Assembly (NCBI RefSeq): GCF_005869935.1
Contig: NZ_SZQF01000006.1
Span: forward strand, 62,001 to 126,000
Length of the DNA: 64,000 bases
Origin: Winogradskyella algicola
GTDB lineage: Bacteria; Bacteroidota; Bacteroidia; Flavobacteriales; Flavobacteriaceae
Reading direction: 5' to 3'
Positions 8,043 through 16,504 of the stretch are shown here, piece by piece (within the stretch, counting starts at the first letter, position 1; each line of letters starts with the position of its first letter). A program made the translations under genes and the position numbers. The notes under the pieces were generated by a model. That model searched no databases, was not told the DNA's origin, and was given only the letters and a program-made list of their open reading frames with translations.

Positions 8043-8507
8043 TTGAACAAAATCTCATATTTTATTCTTTTCTTAGCCATCAACTTTGGTGGTTTAGCAC
8101 TCGGTAGTTGGTTAATGAACAACGGACCAACATCTGAATGGTATATAAATTTAAATAAAGCACCTTGGACACCTCCTGGTTGGGTATTTGGTGTTGCATG
8201 GTCTCTGATAATGCTTTGCTTTTCTTGGTATTTAGCAGAACTTTTTAGTGATAGAAAATCTAAATTCTTATGGACGGTGTTTGCATTTCAAGTGCTTTTG
8301 AACGTCGGTTGGAATTGGGTATTCTTTAATCAGCATTACACTTTACTAGGGCTTGTAGTAATAACTGCATTATTATTGTTAATATTTTATTTTTTTATCA
8401 CCTTTAGAAGCGACAGGCTTAAATACGCTAAATATCTGTTATTACCTTATTTAATTTGGCTTTGCATTGCCACATCACTCAATGCTTATGTTGTTTTTTA
8501 TAATTAG
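8043..8507 (+). CDS. tspO: TspO/MBR family tryptophan-rich membrane protein
   Basis: A 154-residue inner-membrane protein with five predicted helices. It has the family hallmarks LNKAPWTPPGWVFGVAWSLIM near residues 37-57 and VGWNWVFF in the fourth helix. TspO proteins bind porphyrins and other hydrophobic ligands. In bacteria they act in light- and oxygen-dependent regulation and porphyrin breakdown, which fits a light-damage operon. Translation must begin at TTG (8043), because the next Met is inside the first helix. It follows the Lacal_2735 gene by eight bases and precedes the SRPBCC gene by eleven. Confidence 0.93.
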   Translation: MNKISYFILFLAINFGGLALGSWLMNNGPTSEWYINLNKAPWTPPGWVFGVAWSLIMLCFSWYLAELFSDRKSKFLWTVFAFQVLLNVGWNWVFFNQHYTLLGLVVITALLLLIFYFFITFRSDRLKYAKYLLLPYLIWLCIATSLNAYVVFYN

Positions 8508-8518
8508 AAACTATCAAA

Positions 8519-8980
8519 ATGAAAATATACAGACTACATACAAAACAGAACCTGCCAATTTCGATAGACGAGGCATGGGAATTTTTATCAAGTCCTCAAA
8601 ATTTAAAAACCATCACACCAGATTATATGGGTTTTCATATACTATCTGGTGCAGACAGGCCAATGTTTCCTGGTCAAATAATTCAGTATATTGTTACACC
8701 AGTATTGGGAATCAAAACTAAATGGGTTACTGAAATTACCCACGTTAAAGACAAAGAATATTTTGTGGATGAGCAACGATTTGGACCTTATTCCCTTTGG
8801 CATCATAAACATTTTATAAAACCTATTGAAGGTGGTGTAGAAATGGAAGATATTGTAGATTATAAAGTTCCTATGGGAATATTAGGTCAAATGGTACACC
8901 CTATTTTAGTAAAACCAAAACTTGAAGAAATTTTTAATTACCGAACTAAAAAGCTAGAAGAGCTTTTCGGAAAATATTAA
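8519..8980 (+). CDS. SRPBCC-fold ligand-binding protein
   Basis: A 153-residue cytoplasmic protein of the START/Bet v 1-like superfamily, similar to COG4276. Visible features are the opening strand and helix (ISIDEAWEFLSSPQNLKTITPDYMGF), the central strands with WVTEITHVKDKEYFVDEQRFGPYSLWHHKHFI, and the long C-terminal helix (EEIFNYRTKKLEELF). The fold makes a deep hydrophobic pocket; the ligand is unknown. Close relatives are regularly found beside class I photolyase genes. It ends one base before the photolyase start, so the two are probably translationally coupled. Confidence 0.87.
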   Translation: MKIYRLHTKQNLPISIDEAWEFLSSPQNLKTITPDYMGFHILSGADRPMFPGQIIQYIVTPVLGIKTKWVTEITHVKDKEYFVDEQRFGPYSLWHHKHFIKPIEGGVEMEDIVDYKVPMGILGQMVHPILVKPKLEEIFNYRTKKLEELFGKY

Positions 8981-8981
8981 T

Positions 8982-10286
8982 ATGAGCAAAACAGTAAATA
9001 TATTTTGGTTTAGAAGAGACCTTAGATTAGATGATAACGTAGGCTTTTATGAAGCTTTAAATGGAGAACATCCTGTTTTACCATTATTTATTTTCGACTC
9101 TGAAATTTTAGATAAACTACCCAAAGATGATGCACGTGTTACTTTTATTCATGAAACGTTGCAAGATATGCGAACTACGCTTCAGAATGACCATAGCAGC
9201 AGTATAGCCATATATCATGGTAAACCATTAGACATTTATAAGCAACTTACCGAAGAATTTGAGATTAATACGGTCTATACCAACCATGATTACGAACCTT
9301 ACGCTAAGGAACGTGATGAAGCTGTACAATCGTATTTAGAATCTCAAAATATTGAATTTAAGACCTTTAAGGATCAGGTAATATTTGAAAAAGATGAGGT
9401 TGTAAAAAAAGATGGCGACCCTTATGTGGTGTACACTCCGTACATGCGAACTTGGAAAGAAAAATTTAAGAATATTGATTTAAATATTTACTATACCAAT
9501 TCTTATTTAGATAATCTTATTGAGCATACACGATTAGCAAATTTAAGTTTGTCTGATATTGGATTTAAAAAATCAGACCAAGACATTGCACCTTACGATG
9601 TTACACCTTCACTCATTCAAGAATACGAAGAAACTCGTAATTACCCTGCAAAAGATGCCACTTCACGTCTTGGTCCTCATTTACGTTTCGGTACAGTAAG
9701 CGTTAGAAAGATGATGAAGAAAGCCATTAATGAAAAAAATGAAACCTTTTGGCAAGAATTAATTTGGCGTGAATTTTTTATGCAAATTTTATGGCATTTT
9801 CCACATACAGTAGATAAGGCATTCAAATCAAAATATGATAGGATTGAATGGAGAAATAACGAAGATGAATTCAAAACATGGTGTGAGGGAAAAACCGGTT
9901 ATCCTTTAGTTGATGCTGGAATGAGAGAACTTAACGAAACAGGCTTTATGCACAACCGAGTACGCATGTTGGTTGGCAGCTTTTTGTGCAAGCATTTACT
10001 TATAGATTGGCGTTGGGGCGAAGCCTATTTTGCGGAAAAGTTACATGATTACGAAATGGCAAGTAATGTAGGTAACTGGCAATGGGTTGCTGGTTCTGGT
10101 GTAGATGCTGCGCCATATTTTAGAATTTTCAATCCTACTTCGCAGATTAAAAAGTTTGATAGCGATCATAAATACATCAAAAAATGGGTTCCAGAATATC
10201 AAGAGTTAACGTATCCTAAACCTATGGTAGATCATAAAGAGGCGAGAGAGCGTTGTTTAGCTACATACAAAGCGGCTTTAAATTAA
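8982..10286 (+). CDS. phrB: Class I CPD photolyase
   Basis: Deoxyribodipyrimidine photolyase: blue light and reduced FAD split cyclobutane pyrimidine dimers. The 434-residue protein opens with IFWFRRDLRLDDNVGF. The FAD domain has TSRLGPHLRFGTVSVR, FWQELIWREFFMQIL, GYPLVDAGMRELNETGFMHNRVRMLVGSF and DWRWGEAYFAEKLHDYEMASN. The active-site stretch is NVGNWQWVAGSGVDAAPYFRIFNP-like, with the Trp and Asn needed for repair all present. Of the four paralogues here it is the one with the clearest DNA-repair function. It is the last gene of the island and is followed by a hairpin terminator. Confidence 0.95.
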   Translation: MSKTVNIFWFRRDLRLDDNVGFYEALNGEHPVLPLFIFDSEILDKLPKDDARVTFIHETLQDMRTTLQNDHSSSIAIYHGKPLDIYKQLTEEFEINTVYTNHDYEPYAKERDEAVQSYLESQNIEFKTFKDQVIFEKDEVVKKDGDPYVVYTPYMRTWKEKFKNIDLNIYYTNSYLDNLIEHTRLANLSLSDIGFKKSDQDIAPYDVTPSLIQEYEETRNYPAKDATSRLGPHLRFGTVSVRKMMKKAINEKNETFWQELIWREFFMQILWHFPHTVDKAFKSKYDRIEWRNNEDEFKTWCEGKTGYPLVDAGMRELNETGFMHNRVRMLVGSFLCKHLLIDWRWGEAYFAEKLHDYEMASNVGNWQWVAGSGVDAAPYFRIFNPTSQIKKFDSDHKYIKKWVPEYQELTYPKPMVDHKEARERCLATYKAALN

Positions 10287-10378
10287 TTTAAAGTTTTACA
10301 CAATAAACTGAAAATCTATACGTTACAAATTTTAAGACGTATGTCTTAACAGAAATAACCATTTCAATAAACAATTTT

Positions 10379-10409
10379 AAACCCTGAAGTAAATTCAGGG
10401 TTTTGTTTT
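10379..10409. terminator. Bidirectional hairpin terminator after the photolyase island
   Basis: AAACCCTGAA, a five-base loop, then TTCAGGGTTT and a T-rich run. The stem is perfect over 10 bp. The flanking A and T tracts let it serve both the photolyase operon and the convergent murA operon. Confidence 0.85.
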
Positions 10410-10413
10410 ATAA

Positions 10414-10552
10414 CAAAGAGACTGTTTCAAAAGTCAGTGTTTTGTCAATCTGAATTCGTTTCAGATTCTAAAACAATTTAAAAATCTGCATATTAAGATT
10501 CTGAAATAAATTCAGAATGACAGATTTTTAGACTTTTAAGACAGCCTCTTTG
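10414..10552. repeat. Nested palindromic (MITE-like) element, copy 1
   Basis: Outer arms CAAAGAGACTGTTTCAAAAG (10414) and the matching complement GACTTTTAAGACAGCCTC (10531) pair over 22 bases with three mismatches. Inside is a second inverted pair of the TGTCAxTCTGAA...TTCAGAxTCT type at 10443-10469 and 10496-10522. No coding capacity. A relative with the same layout is at 37309-37445. It lies between two convergent operons. Confidence 0.8.
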
Positions 10553-10572
10553 GTCTCTAATAATTTATACTC

Positions 10573-11889
10573 CTAATTTCCAGGAACACGCTCTATCTTA
10601 GCTCCAATTGCTCTAAGACGATCATCTATATCTTCGTAGCCACGATCTATTTGTTCTATATTGTGTATTATAGAAGTTCCTTTAGCAGATAATGCGGCTA
10701 TTAACAATGAAATACCAGCTCTAATGTCTGGTGAAGTCATCGTTGTTGCTTTTAATTGTGATTTAAAATCGTGTCCTATAACTGTTGCTCTGTGTGGATC
10801 GCAAAGTATAATTTTTGCTCCCATATCAATCAACTTATCAACAAAGAACAAACGACTTTCAAACATTTTTTGATGTATTAAAACCTCACCTCTTGCCTGA
10901 GTAGCTATTACCAAAACAATACTTAGCAAATCTGGCGTAAAACCAGGCCAAGGTGCGTCTGCAATAGTTAATATAGAACCATCAATATAATTCTGAATTT
11001 GATAACCATCAGTATGTGCAGGAATATGAATATCATCACCTTGCTGTTCTACCGTGATTCCTAACTTTCTAAATACAGATGGAATTTGTCCTAAATCGTC
11101 CCAGCTAACATCTTTTATGGTAAGTTCACTTTTAGTCATGGCAGCTAAACCAATCCAACTACCAATCTCAATCATATCTGGTAGCATTTTATGTTCTGTA
11201 CCACCTAAACGTTCTACACCGTCAATAACAAGCATATTAGAACCTATACCAGAAATTTTGGCACCCATTCTGTTTAGCATTTTACACAACTGCTGTAAAT
11301 AAGGTTCGCAGGCAGCATTGTAAATTGTTGTTTTACCTTTTGCTAAAACAGCAGCCATAACAATATTTGCTGTTCCGGTAACAGAAGCTTCATCGAGTAG
11401 CATATAAGTTCCTTTTAACTCCTCTGCTTCTACTCCATAGAAATAATCTTCTCTATTATATCTAAACTTAGCACCGAGATTTATAAACCCTTCAAAATGG
11501 GTATCTAAACGACGACGACCAATCTTATCACCACCAGGTTTTGGAATATACCCTTTACCGAAACGGCCTAATAATGGACCCACAATCATAATTGAACCAC
11601 GTAACCCTTTACCGTCTTCTTTAAACTCTGCAGATTCTAGGTACTTTAAATTAACTTCGTCTGCTTTAAAACTGTATGATCCTTTACCGAGTTTTTCAAC
11701 CTTTACTCCTAATTTCTTTAATAAGGCAATCAGCTTATTTACATCAATAATATCTGGAATATTATTAATTGTAACAGTCTCTGAAGTTAACAATACTGCA
11801 CAAAGAATTTGTAAGGCTTCGTTTTTGGCACCCTGAGGCTTAATTGCTCCTTTTAATTGATGTCCGCCTTCAATTTTAAATGTACTCAT
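10573..11889 (-). CDS. murA: UDP-N-acetylglucosamine 1-carboxyvinyltransferase
   Basis: First committed step of peptidoglycan synthesis: transfers enolpyruvate from PEP to UDP-GlcNAc. The 438-residue protein has the two-fold EPT repeat. Motifs include GAKNEALQILCAVLL (with the conserved Lys-Asn), GPLLGRFG, DEASVTGTANIVMAAVLA, DAPWPGFTPDLLS and a C-terminal SPDIRAGISLLIAALSAKG. The catalytic loop reads PGGDKIGRRRLDTH, so Asp121 replaces the fosfomycin-reactive Cys115 of E. coli. That substitution is known to keep the enzyme active while giving intrinsic fosfomycin resistance. DUF4290 lies six bases upstream in the same operon, an arrangement common in Bacteroidota. Confidence 0.97.
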   Translation of the reverse strand: MSTFKIEGGHQLKGAIKPQGAKNEALQILCAVLLTSETVTINNIPDIIDVNKLIALLKKLGVKVEKLGKGSYSFKADEVNLKYLESAEFKEDGKGLRGSIMIVGPLLGRFGKGYIPKPGGDKIGRRRLDTHFEGFINLGAKFRYNREDYFYGVEAEELKGTYMLLDEASVTGTANIVMAAVLAKGKTTIYNAACEPYLQQLCKMLNRMGAKISGIGSNMLVIDGVERLGGTEHKMLPDMIEIGSWIGLAAMTKSELTIKDVSWDDLGQIPSVFRKLGITVEQQGDDIHIPAHTDGYQIQNYIDGSILTIADAPWPGFTPDLLSIVLVIATQARGEVLIHQKMFESRLFFVDKLIDMGAKIILCDPHRATVIGHDFKSQLKATTMTSPDIRAGISLLIAALSAKGTSIIHNIEQIDRGYEDIDDRLRAIGAKIERVPGN

Positions 11890-11895
11890 TTGGTA

Positions 11896-12537
11896 TTAGT
11901 AGCGTTTGCGATTGTTAGAATATTTCTTTTTAGTTTTTTTACCACCTTTATTGCTATACTTAGATTTTGTACGCATCAAACTAGAAGAATCACTAAGATC
12001 CTCTTCACTATTCTTCAGGTTAATTTTACCATTAGATAATTCAAACAAATGATCAAAAATCACTGTGTCCTCTACACTATCCTTATTCCAATTTAGATAA
12101 CATTTTTTCATATGATTAGCAATAGTGTAAATCAATGCCTCTTTCATATCGCCTTCTTCCCAAGTACATGCAACGTCTATCATGGTTTTTATATTATTAC
12201 CATAAAAACGATACTTTGGATGATTCTGTGGGTATTTTAAAGGATCTGGACCTGCCGTTAATTCTTCGCGAGATGGTTTTGGATAAGGTGAATCAGCATC
12301 TAATTCAAAATCTGACATAATGAATAACTGATCCCATAACTTATGCTGAAAATCTGGCACATCTCTTAAATGTGGCTGTAGATTTCCCATTACAGAAATA
12401 ATGGCTTTTGCTAATTTGTTTCGTTCTTCTTTTGTCTCGCGTGTTTTAGCATGATTTATCATCTTTTGTAAATGACGACCATACTCAGGAATTATCAAAT
12501 GTTCGCGTTCTGTGTTGTATTCTAAATTATCAATCAA
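11896..12537 (-). CDS. DUF4290 domain-containing protein
   Basis: A 213-residue protein with the DUF4290 domain over about residues 1-165. Recognisable parts are EYNTEREHLIIPEYGRHLQKMI, VMGNLQPHLRDVPDFQHKLWDQL and the YPKPSREEL segment. The C-terminal 40 residues are Ser/Lys-rich and probably disordered (SNKGGKKTKKKYSNNRKRY). The function is unknown. The family is found almost only in Bacteroidota and nearly always directly upstream of murA, as here (6-base gap). This suggests a link to cell-wall synthesis, but that link is inference. Confidence 0.92.
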   Translation of the reverse strand: MIDNLEYNTEREHLIIPEYGRHLQKMINHAKTRETKEERNKLAKAIISVMGNLQPHLRDVPDFQHKLWDQLFIMSDFELDADSPYPKPSREELTAGPDPLKYPQNHPKYRFYGNNIKTMIDVACTWEEGDMKEALIYTIANHMKKCYLNWNKDSVEDTVIFDHLFELSNGKINLKNSEEDLSDSSSLMRTKSKYSNKGGKKTKKKYSNNRKRY

Positions 12538-12625
12538 AATGTAAAAATGTGTAGTAAATTATATAAACCCGAAGTTTCTAGGTTTTGTCGCAAAGTACAA
12601 AAAATTAGCTAGGTTCAAGGAAATT

Positions 12626-12919
12626 TTATAGAGAAATTACTCCTTCAACTTTTTCACCTACTTCCTTGTATTTGGCGATAACTGCATCAGGATTTTTCAT
12701 TCTTACATTAACGGACACACTTGTGTATTTACCATTCTTAGATGGTCTCGTATTAATTACTGCACCTGTATGATTAAATAGTGCCTTTACTTCTTCTATT
12801 TTTGAAGTCTCAGAAATGACTATAAATTTATATAAATATTCCGTTGGCCAAAGCGCTGTATCTTGTAATTGTGACTTTAGCTTTTTGTAAAACTCTTCCG
12901 ATTTTTTATTCTTATCCAT
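12626..12919 (-). CDS. DUF493 family protein (YbeD-like)
   Basis: A 97-residue protein of the DUF493/YbeD family with an ACT-like ferredoxin fold. Typical strings are WPTEYLYKFIVISE, the variable loop RPSKNGKYTSVSVNVRM and the closing helix with VEGVISL. Members are thought to be regulatory or ligand-sensing, but no clear role is known. A promoter -10-type box lies 19 bases upstream. An 88-base gap separates it from the DUF4290 gene, so co-transcription with murA is possible but not required. Confidence 0.9.
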   Translation of the reverse strand: MDKNKKSEEFYKKLKSQLQDTALWPTEYLYKFIVISETSKIEEVKALFNHTGAVINTRPSKNGKYTSVSVNVRMKNPDAVIAKYKEVGEKVEGVISL

Positions 12920-12937
12920 TATCGATTTTTATTAATG

Positions 12938-12945
12938 CAAAGATA
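12938..12945 (-). promoter_or_regulatory. Promoter -7 box TATCTTTG for the DUF493 gene
   Basis: On the minus strand the sequence TATCTTTG matches the Bacteroidota -7 consensus TAnnTTTG. It is 19 bases before the DUF493 ATG. A good -33 TTTG was not found at the usual distance, so only half of the promoter is supported. Confidence 0.55.
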
Positions 12946-13010
12946 CATCTTACTTTACATTTTTGGTTTTAATTTATTATCACGATTTTTACTGCAAAAA
13001 TACTGCCAAT

Positions 13011-13550
13011 TTGAGTCCTAAGAAAATCGTTATTACAGGTGGTCCTGGTACCGGAAAATCATCAATAATCAATCATTTAAAACATCGTGGGTTTTTATGT
13101 TATGATGAAATCTCTAGAGAGGTCACACTACAAGCAAGAAAAGATGGTATAGAACAACTATTCCTAAAAGAACCTTTGCTGTTTAGTGAAAAGCTTTTAG
13201 AGGGTAGATTAAGGCAGTATAATGAAGCCTCCAAAGAGTCTGTCAACACTGTTTTTTTAGACAGAGGGATACCAGACATTTTGGCTTATATGGATTACAT
13301 AGGCGACAAATATCCTCAATATTTTAGTGATGCCTCACAAAACAACCGATACAATTATGTTTTTGTATTAGCGCCATGGCAAGAAATTTTTACAAGCGAT
13401 AGTGAGCGCTACGAAAGCTTTGAACAAGCTATAGAAATACATCACCATCTTTTAAAAACTTACATGAGATTTGGCTATCAACTTATAGATGTACCGTTTG
13501 AAACTATAGAAAAAAGGACCGATTTTATCTTGGAGGTCTTAAATTTGTAG
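13011..13550 (+). CDS. AAA family ATPase (P-loop, AAA_28 type)
   Basis: A 179-residue P-loop protein. The Walker A motif is GGPGTGKSS near residue 10. LDRGIPDILAYMDYIG is the Walker B-like segment, and ERYESFEQAIEIHHHLLKTYMRFGY is a conserved C-terminal helix. This matches the AAA_28 / ATP-binding family related to nucleotide kinases. The substrate is unknown. The TTG at 13011 (MSPKKIVITGGPG) is preferred; another TTG at 12963 would add 16 residues that look unlike a protein start. It ends two bases before the RecQ ATG and is probably co-expressed with it. Confidence 0.85.
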   Translation: MSPKKIVITGGPGTGKSSIINHLKHRGFLCYDEISREVTLQARKDGIEQLFLKEPLLFSEKLLEGRLRQYNEASKESVNTVFLDRGIPDILAYMDYIGDKYPQYFSDASQNNRYNYVFVLAPWQEIFTSDSERYESFEQAIEIHHHLLKTYMRFGYQLIDVPFETIEKRTDFILEVLNL

Positions 13551-13552
13551 TA

Positions 13553-15445
13553 ATGCATCCTATTGAAGTTTTAGAACGGTATTGGAACTATACGTCTTTT
13601 AGACCCTTACAAGAAGACATTATCAATTCTATATTGGCAAATGAAGACACCTTTGCTTTGCTACCAACTGGTGGTGGAAAATCCATTTGTTTTCAGATTC
13701 CTGCTTTAATGAAGGAAGGTATTTGCATTGTGGTTTCGCCGCTTATAGCCTTAATGAAAGACCAAGTAAATACCTTAAAACAAAAGGGCATTAAAGCTAT
13801 TGCATTAACATCTGGCATGTCTTACAAAGACTTGGACACACAATTAGATAATTGTATTTATGGCAATTACAAGTTCTTATACCTTTCACCAGAGCGTTTA
13901 CAGCAACCATTAGTACAAGAACGTTTGCAACTTATGCAAGTAAATTTAATAGCGGTAGACGAAGCCCATTGTATTAGTCAATGGGGAAATGATTTTAGAC
14001 CAGCTTATAATCATATTTCAATTCTAAGGGAACTTCATCCTCAAGTGAATTGTATTGCACTAACAGCTTCTGCAAAATATGGTATTATAGACGATATTAT
14101 TTCAAATTTAGATTTTGTTTCACCAAAAATATTTAAAGCATCTTTTACAAGAAGTAACATTGCATATCAGGTAGTAGAAACTGAAGACAAATTATTTCAG
14201 TTAAAACATGCGTTGAGTAAAAATCCAGAAAGTTCTATAATCTATGTTAGAAACAGACGTGCTACAAAAGACATAAGCAACTATCTAGAGGCACAAGGCT
14301 TTTCTTCAACTTTTTATCATGGAGGCATAACCAATAAAGAAAAAAACGAACGGTTACAATTGTGGCTAAGTGAGCAGAAACTCATTATGGTAGCAACTAC
14401 GGCTTTTGGTATGGGAATTGATAAGCCTAACGTAAAAAACGTTATACATTATAATTTACCCGAAAGTTTAGAAAGTTATTATCAAGAAGCAGGAAGAGCC
14501 GGCAGAAATGGTCATTCAGCAAATGCCATTATGCTCAAACAGAATATTGATGAGGAGCATTTAAAAAATCAATTTTTAAGCACCTTACCATCTACTGACT
14601 ATGTAAAGAACATATACAAAAAGCTATGCAACTATTTTCAAATAGCTTATGGTGAAGGAGAAAACAGTACGTTTCAATTCGATTTTAAAACATTTTGTAG
14701 TACCTATAAGCTTAATCCTAGCATTACTTATAATACACTTACAGTTTTAGACCGCAACTCAATCATAGCCTTAACGCAGCATTTTAACTTTAGGACTAAG
14801 ATTCAGTTTTTAATTACCAGCAATGCTTTATTCCAATATTTAGAACGTCATTTAGAGCTCAACACCTTGGTCAAAGTGTTACTTAGAACGTATGGTGGCA
14901 TTTTTGACTACGACACAAAAGTGAATCTTAACTTGGTTATTGATAAGACTGGGTTACCTGAAAAAAAGGTGATTCAACAATTGCAACTATTAGAAAAAGA
15001 TGAAATTATCAGTCTTGAAATGGCAAATACAGACTCTGAAATCACTTTTTTAAAGCCTCGAGAAGATGAAATAACTATAAATCCTATAATTAAAACTATA
15101 AAGCAACAATACCAATTGAAGCATCAACAGGTTGAAGCTGTTATAAATTACGTAAATAATGATGACGTTTGTAAAAACAGGCAATTGCTAGCATATTTTG
15201 GCGAAAAATCGAAAGATAATTGTGGGATCTGCTCGGTTTGCACTAAAGATAAACCAAACAATGAAATTAATACTTCTAACCTTACCGAACAAATACTTAT
15301 GGCTTTAGAACAGGAAGATTTATCTTCGCGCCAATTAATAATGTCTATTAATTGTACAGAAAGTAGATTAATAGAAGCTCTTAAAACACTCATTGAAACC
15401 AAGAAAATTAAAATTACGGACGCAAACACTTACAGACTACTATGA
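13553..15445 (+). CDS. recQ: RecQ-family ATP-dependent DNA helicase
   Basis: Unwinds DNA 3'-5' in recombination and fork repair. The 630-residue protein has FRPLQEDII (motif 0), Walker A TGGGKS at 39-44, VSPLIALMKDQV (Ia), DEAHCISQWG (II), and YYQEAGRAGRNG (VI). The C-terminal zinc site has CxICxVC (NCGICSVC), and a winged-helix region follows. The aromatic-rich loop reads QWGNDFRP where most RecQ have QWGHDFRP. Motif III is ALTASA rather than ALTATA. It is shorter than RecQ proteins with an HRDC domain. Its last four bases overlap fmt (ATGA). Confidence 0.93.
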   Translation: MHPIEVLERYWNYTSFRPLQEDIINSILANEDTFALLPTGGGKSICFQIPALMKEGICIVVSPLIALMKDQVNTLKQKGIKAIALTSGMSYKDLDTQLDNCIYGNYKFLYLSPERLQQPLVQERLQLMQVNLIAVDEAHCISQWGNDFRPAYNHISILRELHPQVNCIALTASAKYGIIDDIISNLDFVSPKIFKASFTRSNIAYQVVETEDKLFQLKHALSKNPESSIIYVRNRRATKDISNYLEAQGFSSTFYHGGITNKEKNERLQLWLSEQKLIMVATTAFGMGIDKPNVKNVIHYNLPESLESYYQEAGRAGRNGHSANAIMLKQNIDEEHLKNQFLSTLPSTDYVKNIYKKLCNYFQIAYGEGENSTFQFDFKTFCSTYKLNPSITYNTLTVLDRNSIIALTQHFNFRTKIQFLITSNALFQYLERHLELNTLVKVLLRTYGGIFDYDTKVNLNLVIDKTGLPEKKVIQQLQLLEKDEIISLEMANTDSEITFLKPREDEITINPIIKTIKQQYQLKHQQVEAVINYVNNDDVCKNRQLLAYFGEKSKDNCGICSVCTKDKPNNEINTSNLTEQILMALEQEDLSSRQLIMSINCTESRLIEALKTLIETKKIKITDANTYRLL

Positions 15446-16401
15446 CAGAAAAACGTGATTTAAGAATTGTTTTTATGGGAACTCCAGATTTTGCAGTTGC
15501 CACTTTAAAAGCACTTTTAGAAAATGATTATAATGTGGTTGGAGTTATTACAGCACCAGATCGTAAAGCTGGTCGTGGTCAGAAATTAAAGGCTTCAGCG
15601 GTAAAAGAATTTGCATTAGAGCATAACCTAAATATTCTTCAACCTAAAAATCTTAAAGCGGAATCTTTTATTGAAGAGTTAAAAGCACTTAATGCAAACT
15701 TGCAAATTATTGTTGCTTTTAGAATGTTACCTAAAGTTGTTTGGCAAATGCCGGAGTATGGTACATTTAACCTACACGCATCTTTATTACCACAATACAG
15801 AGGAGCAGCACCAATACATTGGGCCATTATAAATGGTGAGAAGAAAACCGGAGTCACCACATTTTTTATAGATGAAAAAATTGATACAGGTGCCATAATA
15901 CTAAGTGAAGAAACAAACATTAGTGAAAGTACTACAGTCGGAGAGCTACACGATGAACTCATGACTATCGGAAGTAATCTTGTGATAAAAACAGTTCAAC
16001 GCATTGAAGAAGGAGATGTAACCACGTCCATTCAGCCAAAATCAGAAGATTTAAAAACCGCCTACAAACTTAATCGCGATAATTGTAAAATAAACTGGTC
16101 GAAAGATTTAGATACCATATATAATAAGATAAGAGGATTAAATCCTTTTCCAACAGCTTGGTGCTACCTAGATAATAATGAAGAAGAACTTCTGTCCATT
16201 AAGCTTTATGGTGTAGAAAAAGAATATGAAACTCATAATTTTGAAGCAGGATTAATTATTTCTGATAGGACTGAACTAAAAGTTTCATGCCAAGGAGGTT
16301 ATATAATAGTAAAAGAAATGCAGTTACCTGGAAAGCGAAAAATGGATATAAAATCACTTTTAAATGGTTTTGAATTTTCTAAAAACGCCAAACTTCTGTA
16401 A
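15442..16401 (+). CDS. fmt: Methionyl-tRNA formyltransferase
   Basis: Formylates initiator Met-tRNA using 10-formyl-tetrahydrofolate. The 319-residue protein has the N-terminal formyltransferase domain with RIVFMGTPDFAV, the APDRKAGRGQKL loop and NLHASLLPQYRGAAPIHWAI, which holds the catalytic His. The substrate loop FIDEKIDTG follows. The C-terminal OB-like domain begins near residue 205 (KINWSKDLDTIYNKIRGLNPFPTAW). All expected residues are present. It overlaps recQ by four bases, so translation is coupled. HU follows after a promoter region. Confidence 0.96.
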   Translation: MTEKRDLRIVFMGTPDFAVATLKALLENDYNVVGVITAPDRKAGRGQKLKASAVKEFALEHNLNILQPKNLKAESFIEELKALNANLQIIVAFRMLPKVVWQMPEYGTFNLHASLLPQYRGAAPIHWAIINGEKKTGVTTFFIDEKIDTGAIILSEETNISESTTVGELHDELMTIGSNLVIKTVQRIEEGDVTTSIQPKSEDLKTAYKLNRDNCKINWSKDLDTIYNKIRGLNPFPTAWCYLDNNEEELLSIKLYGVEKEYETHNFEAGLIISDRTELKVSCQGGYIIVKEMQLPGKRKMDIKSLLNGFEFSKNAKLL

Positions 16402-16449
16402 AGCCTTGTTATTATTGAGATAGTGAAAAATCCGATAAAATGCAGTGCT

Positions 16450-16480
16450 TTATTAACAAATGGGGTTATTTATTAACAAA
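16450..16480. promoter_or_regulatory. Two direct repeats TTATTAACAAA upstream of the HU promoter
   Basis: The 11-mer TTATTAACAAA occurs at 16450-16460 and again at 16470-16480, a 20-base period, about two helical turns. The pair ends 24 bases before the -33 TTG of the HU promoter. This looks like a binding site for a regulator or for HU itself, but no protein can be named. Confidence 0.5.
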
Positions 16481-16504
16481 ATCGCCGATTTCCCTTGCTA
16501 TTAC

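Noticed and set aside
8467..8721. 84-codon frame overlapping tspO and the SRPBCC gene
   Set aside because: Fully inside two well-supported genes in another frame.
13553..15445. RecQ aromatic loop change (QWGNDFRP instead of QWGHDFRP) as a sign of inactivity
   Set aside because: All ATPase and zinc motifs are intact, and the single His-to-Asn change alone does not show loss of function.
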